From: Syngnathus acus
Taxonomy: Eukaryota; Chordata; Actinopteri; Syngnathiformes; Syngnathidae
Direction: 5' to 3'
Length of the DNA stretch: 64,000 nt
Assembly: GCF_901709675.1 (NCBI RefSeq)
Contig: NC_051102.1
Coordinates: 11,727,412-11,791,411 of the forward strand
A program made the position numbers and the translations under genes. The stretch's first letter is position 1; each line of letters starts with the position of its first letter. This document shows, in pieces, positions 37,401-49,600 of the stretch. The notes under the pieces are model-generated. The model was not told where the DNA came from. It did not search any database and saw only the letters and a program-made list of their open reading frames with translations.

Positions 37401-40400
37401 CACCGATCAAAAGACGAGGAGAAGAGATTTGCTGTACTTTGTTTCTATTTGACAATAAAAGGCTTGTCTGGTGTGTTTCAGACCCACCACTTCCATACTC
37501 ATCGATTTTAGTCACAGCAGGCAGTTGGGGTTTAGGCGTGGAAGAAAAGAAAAGGACAAAAAAAAAAATCTCTCGTTCGAAAGACCTTGGCTCACCGAGC
37601 ATGAACAGACGGCAACTTTAAAGAGAAGAGCAGTCAAGCGTGTGTGATTATGGATCCCTGCTTTTGTTGGACAGGACCTGCAGATCTTGCTAAACATTCC
37701 ACTGATTGCCCGGCAATTCTAGTCCATTCTAATGACGGACCCACGGAAAAGCCTTTTTTTTTTTTTTTTCTTTTTTTCTTCTTTCTCTAAACCTGATGAC
37801 AATTTATCTGCATGATCCTAAAAGAGGAATAGGCAAGTCCAGTTCGAAGGAGCCACTGTCCTAAAACAGATTTTGGACTCAAGATTTGAGTGTACTAACT
37901 TTTACTGAGCCAAGGCACCAAATTGTAAAGGTTCTGAAAATGTTCAACACTACAGTGTCAATTATATGTTGAAGGCTTCAGAATGTGTTTATCACCTTCA
38001 GACTAAGACCAATTGAAAGGAAGCCAGTATGTCATGTTTCCCTCTTTTGCCTTGATCACCTTCATCCTTTCATCTCTTTATGAACATGGAGAGATGTTGA
38101 AGAAGAAAAACAATTAGTGGCGCTGATGGAGGCCCTAGCAGGTCACGAAATGGCGTATCTCATTGTGGCGTGTAATGGAGAGCAGTTCATTTAGGGGAGA
38201 TAGTACACTGGGCCACAGTCTGCCCGACCGAGTATTGTAACAGGGCACGGAGCTCATCAGTGGCAAAATCACTGGACCCAATTCCTTAGCGCAGCACAAA
38301 TGACAATTACCTTGGTTTAACACAGTAGATGGCCGGATCTGTTATCGTAATTAAATTCATATTCTTTTCATCTATTTCTAAGGCCCATTCAAACTGACAG
38401 CCGCAGAAAATCCAGGTTCAAAAAATACTCTCTATTCTGTTACTTGTATGTTTTTCAGTACCAAAATAAACGGCTCAGAAAATGGATGGATGGATGGAGG
38501 GAGGGAGGGATGGATGGATGGATGGATGGATGGATGGATGGATGGATGGACGGACGGACGGACGGACGGATGGCTGGATGGAAGAAGGACGCACGGACGG
38601 ACGCACGGACGGACGCACTGACGGACGCACTGACGGACGCACTGACGGACGCACTGACGGACGGATGAATGATCACATAGAAAAGCTCGGGACATTGGGG
38701 ACATTTTCAGAAGGAGAGAGAGTGCCACCTTCTGGTCCACAGGGTGAAGAAGCTTATCAGGCAGGGAGTGCACATTTGGTGTGTCAAACAAACCGCCATA
38801 GGGTGGCAGAGGTTAGTAACCCTTCAAACAGACTTCAAGGCAAGTGAAATAAAGTTCTGAATTTTTCACTACGTTTTCAAATTCAGAGGGAAAAGTCCTA
38901 TGGAGGTGTACAAAAAAAAAAAAAAGAAACTCAATGAATATGTCCTAATTAGAAAAGCCCAAATAGATGGCATGTGATGTTCCCTGTACTTGAGACAAAT
39001 AAAGACCAACTAACCGATGCCCGCTAACAGTATCGATCAAGTCTGCTCTGCCTGACATGTAGAGCGGAACCAATGTGCTGTGAAAACCAATACTGGATTG
39101 GACACACACAGTGTGAGAGTGTTGGGATATCTTTTTGTCTTCAACGTTTTCTGGGAAGGGTGAATTTCTCAGAGTTGTTGTAAAATGGTCCTGAAAGAAT
39201 CAAGTTGTTCACTGTAGGAAGAAAGCAGCGGCAGATGTTTCTGCAATCACATCACAACTCTTTGATTTACGTCGTATAAATTGCGTCCCGTTGGAAATTC
39301 TAGACAGAGATACGTACTTCAATGCAAAAAAATCATCCTAATAATACTACAGCATGAGGAACAGATGTTTGCTTGACTCCGCAAGAAATGATTAGCTCAG
39401 ATCAGCATAAGCAAAGTGTCCTTGTCCCACAAGCAAAGGACATGTCTGTCAATGAAAGGAAGAGCACTAAAACTGCGACAACCTGCACCATATCTCTGAA
39501 ATGTGACCTTGACCTGCTCCCAATAGAGAAAGCGGTGGTGACGGCTAGGCGTAGAGAAGGGATGGGCAACCGGTAACTTTGATTAATGTCCATTTTTCAA
39601 GTCTATTATAGTACCATGTTTACATTTGGTTCCATTTTTTAATCGCCCTAAACCTTTTCAGTCCATATTTCAAGTGTATCGTATTTACATTTGGTTCCAT
39701 TTTTTAAAACCTTTTCAGTCCGCCCAAAGCCAACAAGGGAGTTGACAGTTAACACATTAGTACATTGAAGTTGCACAAAGAGTCCATAGAGATGTGACTT
39801 TTATTTGACACTGGCCTGGCCTCCCCTGCCTTCTTTGGGTGAGCTTGATAACAAATTGCCTTTTTGTTTGCTTGACAAATGCAGGATGTGGGAACAGCTG
39901 CAGGTTGATGGATTTAGTGTCACGTCATTAAGTACACGGATTGATTGTTGTACAAACTGGGGTCATTTTGGAATGAACGATATGCCGATTGAGAGTCAGA
40001 AGTGGGGCCCAATCTTACGATGCTAGTCACCGATCCAAATCAGAGGGTGATCTATTGAACACATCACGCTTTCCAAGGCCTTTCCAGTAATCCACCAGTA
40101 CATGTTAGTGATTGACCCATTTTACGATTTGATTGAGTCATGGCTGCACTGCAATAGTGCATTGCAGAGCAAATAAATAACCAAATGTGACAAAACATTA
40201 AGCAAGTCCCGAAAATGTATGGGAATAGCTGACACCGTAATGACACCAGCGACTGTCTCGCCAAAGTCTTTCAACTCTATTTTTTTTCCGCCTTGAATCG
40301 CTCAGGCACACAAAGGTAAATCTGCGTCATCTGTCGGGGAATCAGCCGGCTGTCTCGTTAGATAACGGCAGACTGATTGCATCACCTTCCCAAAACGCGC

Positions 40401-40869
40401 TCGGGTGCTGTCAGAGTATCATAGCCGGCCGGCGTATTTACTCATAGTGGAGATGTACAGCGCCCATGGCTATTTCACAGTTGCCGAACAAAGACCTTCC
40501 TTCTCTTCAGCTGGACACTTCCAATGTTTGCTCTCTCTGGTGGCCTTCTGTCTCTCTTCCCACCTGCAGTCGCACAATGGCGATACACTAAATGTCCAGA
40601 AAAAAATCGATTTTTTTTCTTTCTTTCAATGCATAGGCAAATATGAGCTATTCATCCTCTTGATGAATGAACTCTTTTGCAAACCGAAATAGACAATTAT
40701 TTGGCAAATGCCTGCAATGAGCCTTTTTTATGGCCTAGCAACGGTAACTAACACGCAGACCTTATCGATTGCCACTTCCTGTAACTACGTATGCTGCTGC
40801 CAAGCCAGTCCTTTGTTTTTAATCTGTCGTCTCCACCCACCACTTTGGTGACCCGCTTTAGCGGTGGGC
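37401..40869. other. non-coding stretch upstream of the zonadhesin-like gene
   Basis: Contains a T run near 37756-37771, the GGAT/GGAC array at 38483-38664 and a diverged tandem duplication at about 39597-39721 (both copies carry TTTACATTTGGTTCCATTTT). No exons were recognised. The last few hundred bases probably include promoter and regulatory DNA of the gene starting at 41032. Confidence 0.5.
38483..38664. repeat. GGAT to GGAC tetranucleotide array with 12-base higher-order units
   Basis: The array begins as GGAT units with a GGAG patch, changes to GGAC units, and then becomes 12-base units of GCACGGACGGAC and finally GCACTGACGGAC type. Composition shifts stepwise from one end to the other, as expected from successive slippage and unit turnover. 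Open frames on both strands are artefacts. Confidence 0.92.
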
Positions 40870-40877
40870 TATAAAAG
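40870..40877 (+). promoter_or_regulatory. TATA box of the zonadhesin-like gene
   Basis: TATAAAAG lies about 160 bases before the start codon at 41032, in the context GGGCTATAAAAGCTTT. A start of transcription about 30 bases downstream would leave a 5' untranslated region of roughly 130 bases with no intron needed. The position and sequence are convincing, but transcription was not tested. Confidence 0.65.
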
Positions 40878-41031
40878 CTTTCCACCCTTTGTCGAGTGAC
40901 ACACGTGAGCCACTTGTCCTGGCAGTGGAAAGGTCACATTCATTCGTCTGTGCTCCTTCATAAACAAGTCACTCCAATCTTAAGATTGTCAAGGTATTAG
41001 CAAGAGAAGAGCTGGCGTCAAGGGATCAGCC

Positions 41032-41111
41032 ATGCTTGGAGGATTCTGCACACATTTGCTGGTCACAGCGACTCTACTCTTTCTAACTCACACTGGGACT
41101 CAGTGCAGCAG
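41032..41111 (+). CDS. exon 1: signal peptide of zonadhesin-like protein
   Basis: The ATG opens a 26-residue stretch with a hydrophobic core ([10 protein letters not shown]) followed by small and polar residues, a typical secretory signal. It ends at a GTAATA donor in phase 2. Exon 2 (41182-41234) adds 18 polar residues before the first MAM domain. This start is chosen because it is the only signal-like start in frame and it lies a suitable distance from the TATA box. Confidence 0.85.
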
Positions 41112-43762
41112 GTAATACATTGAACGTCACGCTCTTAAGCTGTTGTGTGTTGGTCCAAAACCTCTCATCTATTTTTATTAGGGCCGAAAATGACAGTTCA
41201 TCCATCAAGTTGCCCGACTGGAGAAGCGATTCAGGTATGACGCCATTGCTATGGCTTTTCAGAACATGGCAATGAGTTTGCCAGAAAATTGTTTGAGAAA
41301 TGTTTTTCTACTCTTTGACAGACTATCTTACACAATGTTCATTTGACAAGCATGGCAACGCAGTGTGCGATTGGACAACGAGTCATCAAAGATCAAGTAA
41401 GAGAGACACATCTGGGATCATTGGACTGAAGTATTGGCTTTTCCTAATCATTTCGACGGTAAACAATGCACAAGCGTTTCATTTGTAATCGGTGCTACCA
41501 TTCTGCTGTGTTGTGGGTCCACAGTTACATTTTATGACCCAGCATACCATTGATTTATTTGAGGCAAACTAATATTTTAGAACTGCATGCTCTCTCTGGG
41601 GCAACTGGAGAGGTTTTGTCCAAAAGCACTCAGAAAAAGTCAATCAAAGACAACTTCCATTCAATGACTATTACATGGCAGCAGATGTGCTCCTGTTTTA
41701 TTGAAACACCAACAATCTCGGGGTGGATTTTCTGATGGAATCAACATGATAGAGTTCTTCTTCTCCAAACATTGCAGCGCGTTTATTGTCCATTTGAAAG
41801 AATCACACAAAGGTCTGCACGAGAGTAAAAGGCGAGCATCTCGCTGGCTAATTTTCACCTTCAGATAGTCTTAGGGTGGAGACAATCGAAAGTCCTGCAC
41901 TGGATCAAGGTGAAGCCTGTCTTGAGTTCTGGTACTTGGTCCCCACGAATGCTTTCAAACTTGGAGCTTTGCTCAAAAGCACTACTGGTCTAGTGGAAAT
42001 CTGGACCTCGCCTGCACTGGCACAAGATTCTTGGCGACAGGTGTTTGTGCCGCTAAACATCATTGAATCTGGGACAAAGGTAAGAAGGAGACTGAATGAA
42101 TCGGAAAACGTTTGCGTGAATAAGCAAGTCCACGTCAATAATTGTCTCTGAAACTAGGTTGTTCTCGAAACGGTGTCCTTGGAGACTCGGGTCACATTTA
42201 ACCGCATTGGCGTAAGGAGAGGTTCATGCGGTGAGTACTGTCTTGTTTTAGGAACAAACGACTTTTGATCTGGTACTTCTTTGGCACTGAGCAATCGGTA
42301 TGACTGGAAGCAAATGACAAAAACGCGCATTGTACAGCTATTTGGAGCTCTTCTTCAGTCCCGATGACACGATTTCATTCCGACGCGGTCGGTCCACGCC
42401 TCGACTTAACAATTCCATTTATTGGCTCTCATCTCCCACAGGACACCAGTGTGATCCAAACGAAGAGATCCGGACAGACCCGTCCACCCGTTGCTTGTGC
42501 TCAGACGGACAGCTTTCCTGCGCACCCTCTCGGTGTCCCGAGGGTCAAAGCTGCGTTGGTGCTCAAATGCGAAGCCCCAGGGAGGCGTCTGACGCTGGGA
42601 TATGTACTATACATAGCAACACGGACTGCGGCACTTTTGATGGAGTGTTATTTCGCTTCACGGCCCCCTGCAACTACATTCTGGCACAGACCTGCTCTTC
42701 CTCTGAGGCTTTGTCCACTTTTAGTGTGGAGGTAGTCAGTGACCATGATGGCAATTCATCGCTTCCAGCTGTGCAGCAGGTCATTGTGTCTGTGGGGGAT
42801 GACAGAGTGTCTCTTCTGAAATGGCAGACACAAAGAGTTGTGGTGAGTTGAAGATGAACATTGAGAAAATGGTTACTTGGTAGGGGTTTGAGCCATCCAA
42901 TCACATGATCAAAATGGTGTCATTTTCAGCTGATTGCTATTGCTGTTTTTGCTATTACTGTTTGCTCGTATACTCGAATTAGTATATTCGTTTCTTTTTT
43001 GGAACCAAGCCATAACATGGAGTAGCAATGTGATCCAAAACTCATTGGAATTCATCAGTGGCTTGATCTTTCTGCCATTTCATATTAACGGCTGATGAGA
43101 AAGGAAGATCCAACGCCGTGATATTGTCTGTCCTTTAGGTCAACGGGATTTGGAGGAATCTTCCACTCATCTTCAGGAGTAGCACGGTCAAAATCAAGAG
43201 TAACCTGGCGGCTGTTGAACTTGAAACCAGTTTCGGCCTTTCCGTGTCATATGACAATGCGGGTGATGTGCACATCGAGCTGCCGTCCGTTTACTCCGAG
43301 AAAGTCTGCGGATTATGTGGCAACTTTAACCATCTCAGAGAGGATGACTTGGGAAATCCTGACGGAGCACCTGCGCACAATGCCGCCGATTCAGCTAACG
43401 GCTGCCAAACGGTTCTCCTCCCTCACCGCTGCGACCCCGCCGAAGTAGCCGAGTATAGCGACGAGCTGAACTGCGGAGGCCTCCTCTCCAGTACGGGACC
43501 GTTTGCAGCATGTCGAGCCTTTCTGGGAGCAGAAAGCTACTTCAGGGGATGTGTGAACAAAATGTGCGCCACTCACGGTGACCCTCGGGTGCTCTGTGAG
43601 ACATTGCAGATGTATGCTGATATCTGCAGGGATGCTGGCGTTACTGTGCCTTCATGGTGGAATTCTACCATGTGCCGTAGGTGACTTTGTGGCTTCAATT
43701 TCTCAATTTCAATTGCAACAGATAGTAGGAAGCAGGCAGGTGCGGTATGTCTCTGTCTCTCC

Positions 43763-43797
<35 letters not shown>

Positions 43798-46700
43798 CCC
43801 CTCTCCCTCTCCCTCTCCCTCTCTCCCCGTCTGTCTTACAGCTCCACAATGCGGTGAGAACAGCCATTACAACTCATGCGCTGACGGATGTTCAGACGTC
43901 TGCTCCGGCGGTCAGGATAGAGTGGGATGGTGCGGACGTTGCCAGGAAAGGTGCGAGTGCGACGACGGCTTCAAACTCAGCGGGGGCGAATGTGTTCCAA
44001 CGGACGACTGCGGGTGCTGGCATCAAGGAAAACACTATGAGGTAAGATGGATAGATGACCCACTGGCTGTATTTCAGACCACTATTGATTGTCACAAATG
44101 GCTTGGTCGCAGAAAGGACAAATGGTCTTGGAAGGAGAATGTTTGCAGCAGTGCCAATGTATGGGCCACAATAATGTCCAGTGCACTCGATTGCGATGCG
44201 CCAGAAATGAAGCTTGTAAGGTTGAAGCTGGAGTCAGAGGATGCTTCCCAAGCAAGCCTGCTGCCACCTGTAGCGTGTACGGTGATCCGCACTATATCAC
44301 CTTTGACGGGACGGCGTACGACTTTCAAGGCGGATGCAGTTACATACTGGCTACCACATGTGGAGCCCAGAGCTCGGTCCATTTCACAGTGATCGGGCAC
44401 AACATGCATCCTCTCCTTCATAACTTCACCCGCTCGAAGCTGGATGCTGTGACACTTGAAATTGACAATTGGAACCTCACATTGAATGAGAGCAACAAAG
44501 TCTATGTCAGTAAGATCCTCGTGGTCATGGTTTTGCAATTCTTGAGCGCACAAAAATGGGTTTTCTCTCTCTCTCTCTCTTTAGGTGAATAAAAGCGATG
44601 CCGGACTCCCTTACTTCAGTACTGCTTCTTACGGTTCTGTCTGGGTTTACAACAATAATAGCTACGTTGTCTTAGAGACAACCTTTGGACTAAGGATGGT
44701 GATGGATGGGCAAAACAGGTTCTTCCTGCAAGTCGATGAGAGCTACAAATACCAACTGTGTGGTCTTTGTGGTACCTACTCAGACCAGCAGAATGATGAC
44801 TTCATAAAACCAAGTGGGCAAAATGCTACAGAAGCGTTTGAGTTTGCTGATAGCTGGAGGGCACCACACAATAATGAGTGAGTTATTTTATTGATACAAC
44901 TGACATCAAGCTAACAGCCTTGTAATGCACGTTTGCCACCAATCCTTTCTCCCTCCCTCCCTCCCTCCCTCCCTCCCAAGATGTGTTTCCCACCCAAATG
45001 ATCCTGATCGACCCTGTGAAAACCAGGAGGAGGCCTACGATGAGTGCTTTGCCATCCTTGGAGATGCCTTCCAACCTTGCCACGAAAGCGTTCACCCGAG
45101 CGTCTATATCAATAGTTGTGTTGGTGACTATTGCGCAACAAGTGGCAACCAACACACCTTGTGTGAAGCTCTTAAATCCTACGCAGTCGCTTGCCGTGTT
45201 GCAGGAGTGGAACTGCCCCATTGGGCGACAGGTTCCGTCTGTGGTGAGTCAGGTGCGGCCGGCTGAGATACAAGCGCAATGGTTCAAGTTCCTATTGTTT
45301 ATTTTGGCTTTTTCAGCAGAAGCCCAAACTACAGAAAATCCTCCTCCAACTCGTCCCTCCTCGCAAACACCAGATCCAGCTTGTGAGAGAGATGAAAGAT
45401 TTCACTCATGAATCCATCCTTTTGCAGCAAATGTTTCCAATTTGATTCGTTAGGGAATATTCCAACTGACAAATGGAATTCTCTGAGTTGCTAACAATTC
45501 TTTCCCTTCCCCACAGTGTGCCCCATAAACTGCAACTTTGAGCAAAATTTGTGTGGGTGGCAGCAACTCGTACAGGACACCTTTGATTGGACAAGATATG
45601 CCGGTGCCACTCCAACAATCGGAAGTGGGCCAAACCACGACCACACCACAGGGGGTGAGACCTAATGTCATACTAGGTGCGTGGTTTTATTGACTTTTCA
45701 TGACTGATTGATTGTCTGTGGGATTGTCCCCCCCCCTAGAGGGATTCTATATGTACATTGAGGGCGACGGTGTAACACGAGGAGATCCGGCTCGTCTGTT
45801 GAGCTCCGAATGCCTTTACAGTGGCCCGGTCTGCCTCCGCTTCTGGTACCACATGTATGGCTCGGCTACAGCCATGGCTCTTAATATGTACCTGCTCCAA
45901 GGAAATCAAGCCACCAAGATTTGGTCCGTGACAAACAACCATGGGCAAGAATGGCATCCAGCAAAAGTTGATATCAATGTCTTCAGCCCTTTCCAGGTTA
46001 GCCGTGGCCGCTGTATGGATTTTGTTCTCATTTTCTTGCTCTTGCTTTGGTTATTGTTGTGTGTTGACCCTGTCAGATCGTTGCGGAGGGAATCCGAGGT
46101 TCCGACGCTCTGTCGGATGTGGCGATTGATGATATTTCCATCCAGTTCCACTCTTGCGCAAGTAATTATTGATTCGTACAAAACTGTGTCTTGCGGTGTT
46201 GAAATGAAAATGCCGGTCTGTTACATCGGTGTTTCTTTAGGGAGTCTGGGAAGCGGAACAGAAGCTCCTTTGATTACAGACGCCCTCCTGCCTTCACTAG
46301 TCCCAGGTTTGTTCAAAGAAAGCTCAACTTTATGGTCCAGGAAGTAGTTGCACATCTTTATGGAGTCGCAACTCCTGTTTCTTTTGCTTCCCTTGCAGCT
46401 TGTAGCTTGAATTGCAGCTTTGATAGAAATGTTTGCAGCTGGAAACAGATGATCACAGATGCTTTTGACTGGACATGGCAAAGCGCTTCTACGCCCACCC
46501 TAATGACAGGCCCCTCCTCTGACCACACGGGAGGTATGATCTTGGTGGACACACCAAGCATCAAACACTAAGATGAACTTGTGAACAGATCTGACCCCTT
46601 TGATTTCTCTTCTGGAAGATGGTCACTACCTCTACATTGAGGCCAGCGCTGTGTCCCATGGCGATACAGCTCGTCTCATCAGTTCTGAATGTTCCGCCTC

Positions 46701-49522
46701 CGGGTCTCGTTGCCTGCAGTTCTGGTACCATATGTACGGCTCGGCCGATACTATGGGCCTCCATCTATATTTGGTGCAGGACAACAAAGCTGATGCCATT
46801 TGGCGGAAGAGGAATGATCAAGGAAATATGTGGCACTTGGCTCAGGTGGACTTGAAAGTCGCGGGAGCTTTCCAGGTCAGTTGGTTCCATTTGAGCATTT
46901 CACCTTAATAGGAGCTCAAGAGTTACACACATACATTTCAAAAGCAAGTCAAAGTACTCAAATGTTGTTTTTCCTATCGAAGATGGTCATAGAGGGACGC
47001 AGGGGCTCCAATGAAGAATCGGATGTTGCCATAGATGATATAATGCTTTATCACGGACAATGCTCAGGTGTGACAGATATACGACATACCAACCGTATCA
47101 TATCATGCAAATGTCTTCCCTAGTTCAAAGATCAGCACGCATAGAGAAAAAAAACAAATGCCATTCCATTTAGAGCTAAGTGGTGCCATGACAACACGAG
47201 CTCCCAAACCTGATGGAAACCTCACTGCTGTTCCAAATGTGACACCACCGCCTTTACCTGAGGTGACAGAGCTTCCCGGAGTGAATGTTACAGATGGAGC
47301 CCCTGTTTCAACTCAGCCACCTGTGGCAAATGCCACAATAGATCCTGAAGCAACAACTCATTTAACGATCAGTGACATTGTTACTGGAGCTGCAGAGAAC
47401 AGACCACCACAGTCAGGTACAGCGCTTGCCATGCCACCATTTAGGACGTTAGCTTTGTCTCTCCCCTCCCTCGTTTTTGGATCGATTGTCAATATTGTCA
47501 ACATTTCTGACTTTCCAGTATGCCAACTCCTCACTTGTCATTTTGAGGAAGACCTATGCCATTGGAATCAGCTCGTTACTGATGCATTTGACTGGACGAG
47601 ACAAAGCGGTTCAAGCCCTACACTCCTGACAGGGCCCTCTTCAGATCACACCACAGGATGTAATTAAACCTCTGACTCACCCATACTAATGCCGCACACT
47701 TTGCTAGACTAGAAAGGTATTCATAACAATAGCATAGGAAGGACAGGTTTCATATGAACCACACCTTTAAGTGCCAACTTCCTTGTAGTTCAAAGGAGAT
47801 TTGGTTTCCTTTTCCTGAGTCATGAGTGATTCCTCTTTCAATACCAACATAGCATTACAGTTGCATTAGGTCAACGTATGTTTGAATGTGCCATTCCTCT
47901 GTGTTATTGAGCAAATCCTGAACAAAAGATTCATGCAGAGTTGTTTTGTTTTGTTTTGTTTTGTTTTGTTTTGTTTTGTTGCACGGGCTGCATTTGTCAT
48001 CATATCATTGCTAGTCCCTAACCAAAGCCTTATGTCACGAGTCCAGATGGCCACTACCTTTACATTGAAGCCAACAGCGCATCGTATGGAGACACAGCTC
48101 GCCTCATCAGTTCAGAGTGCTCTGCCTCTGGTCCGCAATGTCTGCACTTCTGGTACCATATGTACGGCTCGGCCGACACTATGGGCCTCCATGTGTATTT
48201 GCTGCAAGACAAAGAGGCTTATGCTATTCGTCGGACCAGGAACAATCAAGGGGATATGTGGCATCTGGCCCAGGTTGACTTCACCGCAACTGGATCTTTT
48301 CAGGTAGGGAAAATCCAATCAGGTTTCAGCCAAGTAATGAGAGGAGAATTCAAATGTGTTCTTCATATTAGATCCTTTTTGAGGGTCGACGAGGTTCTAA
48401 TGATCAGTCAGATGTGGCCATAGATGATATATCCCTATACAGTGGGCGCTGTTCAGGTAATCATTAACTTCATCTGACAGTCAATGTACATTATGGCCAG
48501 TCTACCCGATCAAAAGTGATTTGGTTTTGCAGACTCGACTAAAACTACCCCCCCTGCACCCATGACAACACATTCGATTACAACAGAAGGTGCCGAACCT
48601 CCAACAGGAAACATATCGACGACACTAACATCCACAATCGATACAACAACAGACATAACTGTCACCGACACGCAGACAACCAGACAGTCAACAACGAAGC
48701 CTTCGACTCCAAATACCTCACCAGAAACGCCTGGGTCGACAGTTACCATCCAACCGCAGACCACTGCCGTAGTTCACCCATCATCCACCAACCACCCAGT
48801 AGATGAAGGAACGGAAGATCCAGGACCTGAAGCCACAACTGAAGAAATGACAGCACCTATTACATACCCTGGGTCCACAGCTAAGCCCATACCGCTAACA
48901 ACAGAAAGCAATGAACCCACAACTAAACCACATCCGATTACATCGGTGTCCGGTGCGACAGTTACCATCCAACCGCAGAGCACTGCCGTAGTTCACCCAT
49001 CATCCACCAACCACCCAGTAGACGAAGAAACAGAAGAGCCAGGACCTGAAGCCACGACTGAAGAAATGACAGCACCTATTACATACCCTGGGTCCACAGC
49101 TAAGCCCATACCGCTAACAACAGAAAGCAATGAACCCACACCTAAACCACACCCGCCAACATCAGTGACACCACAGACTCCAAACACAACTCCAACAGCA
49201 ACAGCTGGACCTCAGTCAACAACGAGTCTTGAACCTCAGCCTCCAAATGCAACAAGTGAAGCACAGTTAACCACGACCATCAAACCACAACATCCGAATG
49301 AATCTCAACCAGCGACCACTGTTCTACCACAGCCCCCAACTGCACCTGAATCAAGTAAGTATGAACTCATTGGGAGACTTTAAACCGTGTAATGACCTCC
49401 CAACGCGACCTCCGACGTGACGGTTTACAAGTGCCACACTACACTAATAAAGACACTCTGGAGAACCCAGCGAGACAAGTGAAATCAATGAAGCAATAAC
49501 GGATTGGTTCTAGTATGTTCTG

Positions 49523-49600
<78 letters not shown>

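Noticed and set aside
38432-38847. Asp/Gly/Met/Trp and Ser/Val/His/Pro open frames
   Set aside because: They derive from the GGAT/GGAC tandem array.
41562-41611. Possible extra MAM1 exon after ATATTTTAG at 41580
   Set aside because: The encoded residues do not resemble the missing MAM segment and the donor is weak; exon 3 joins exon 4 in phase without it.
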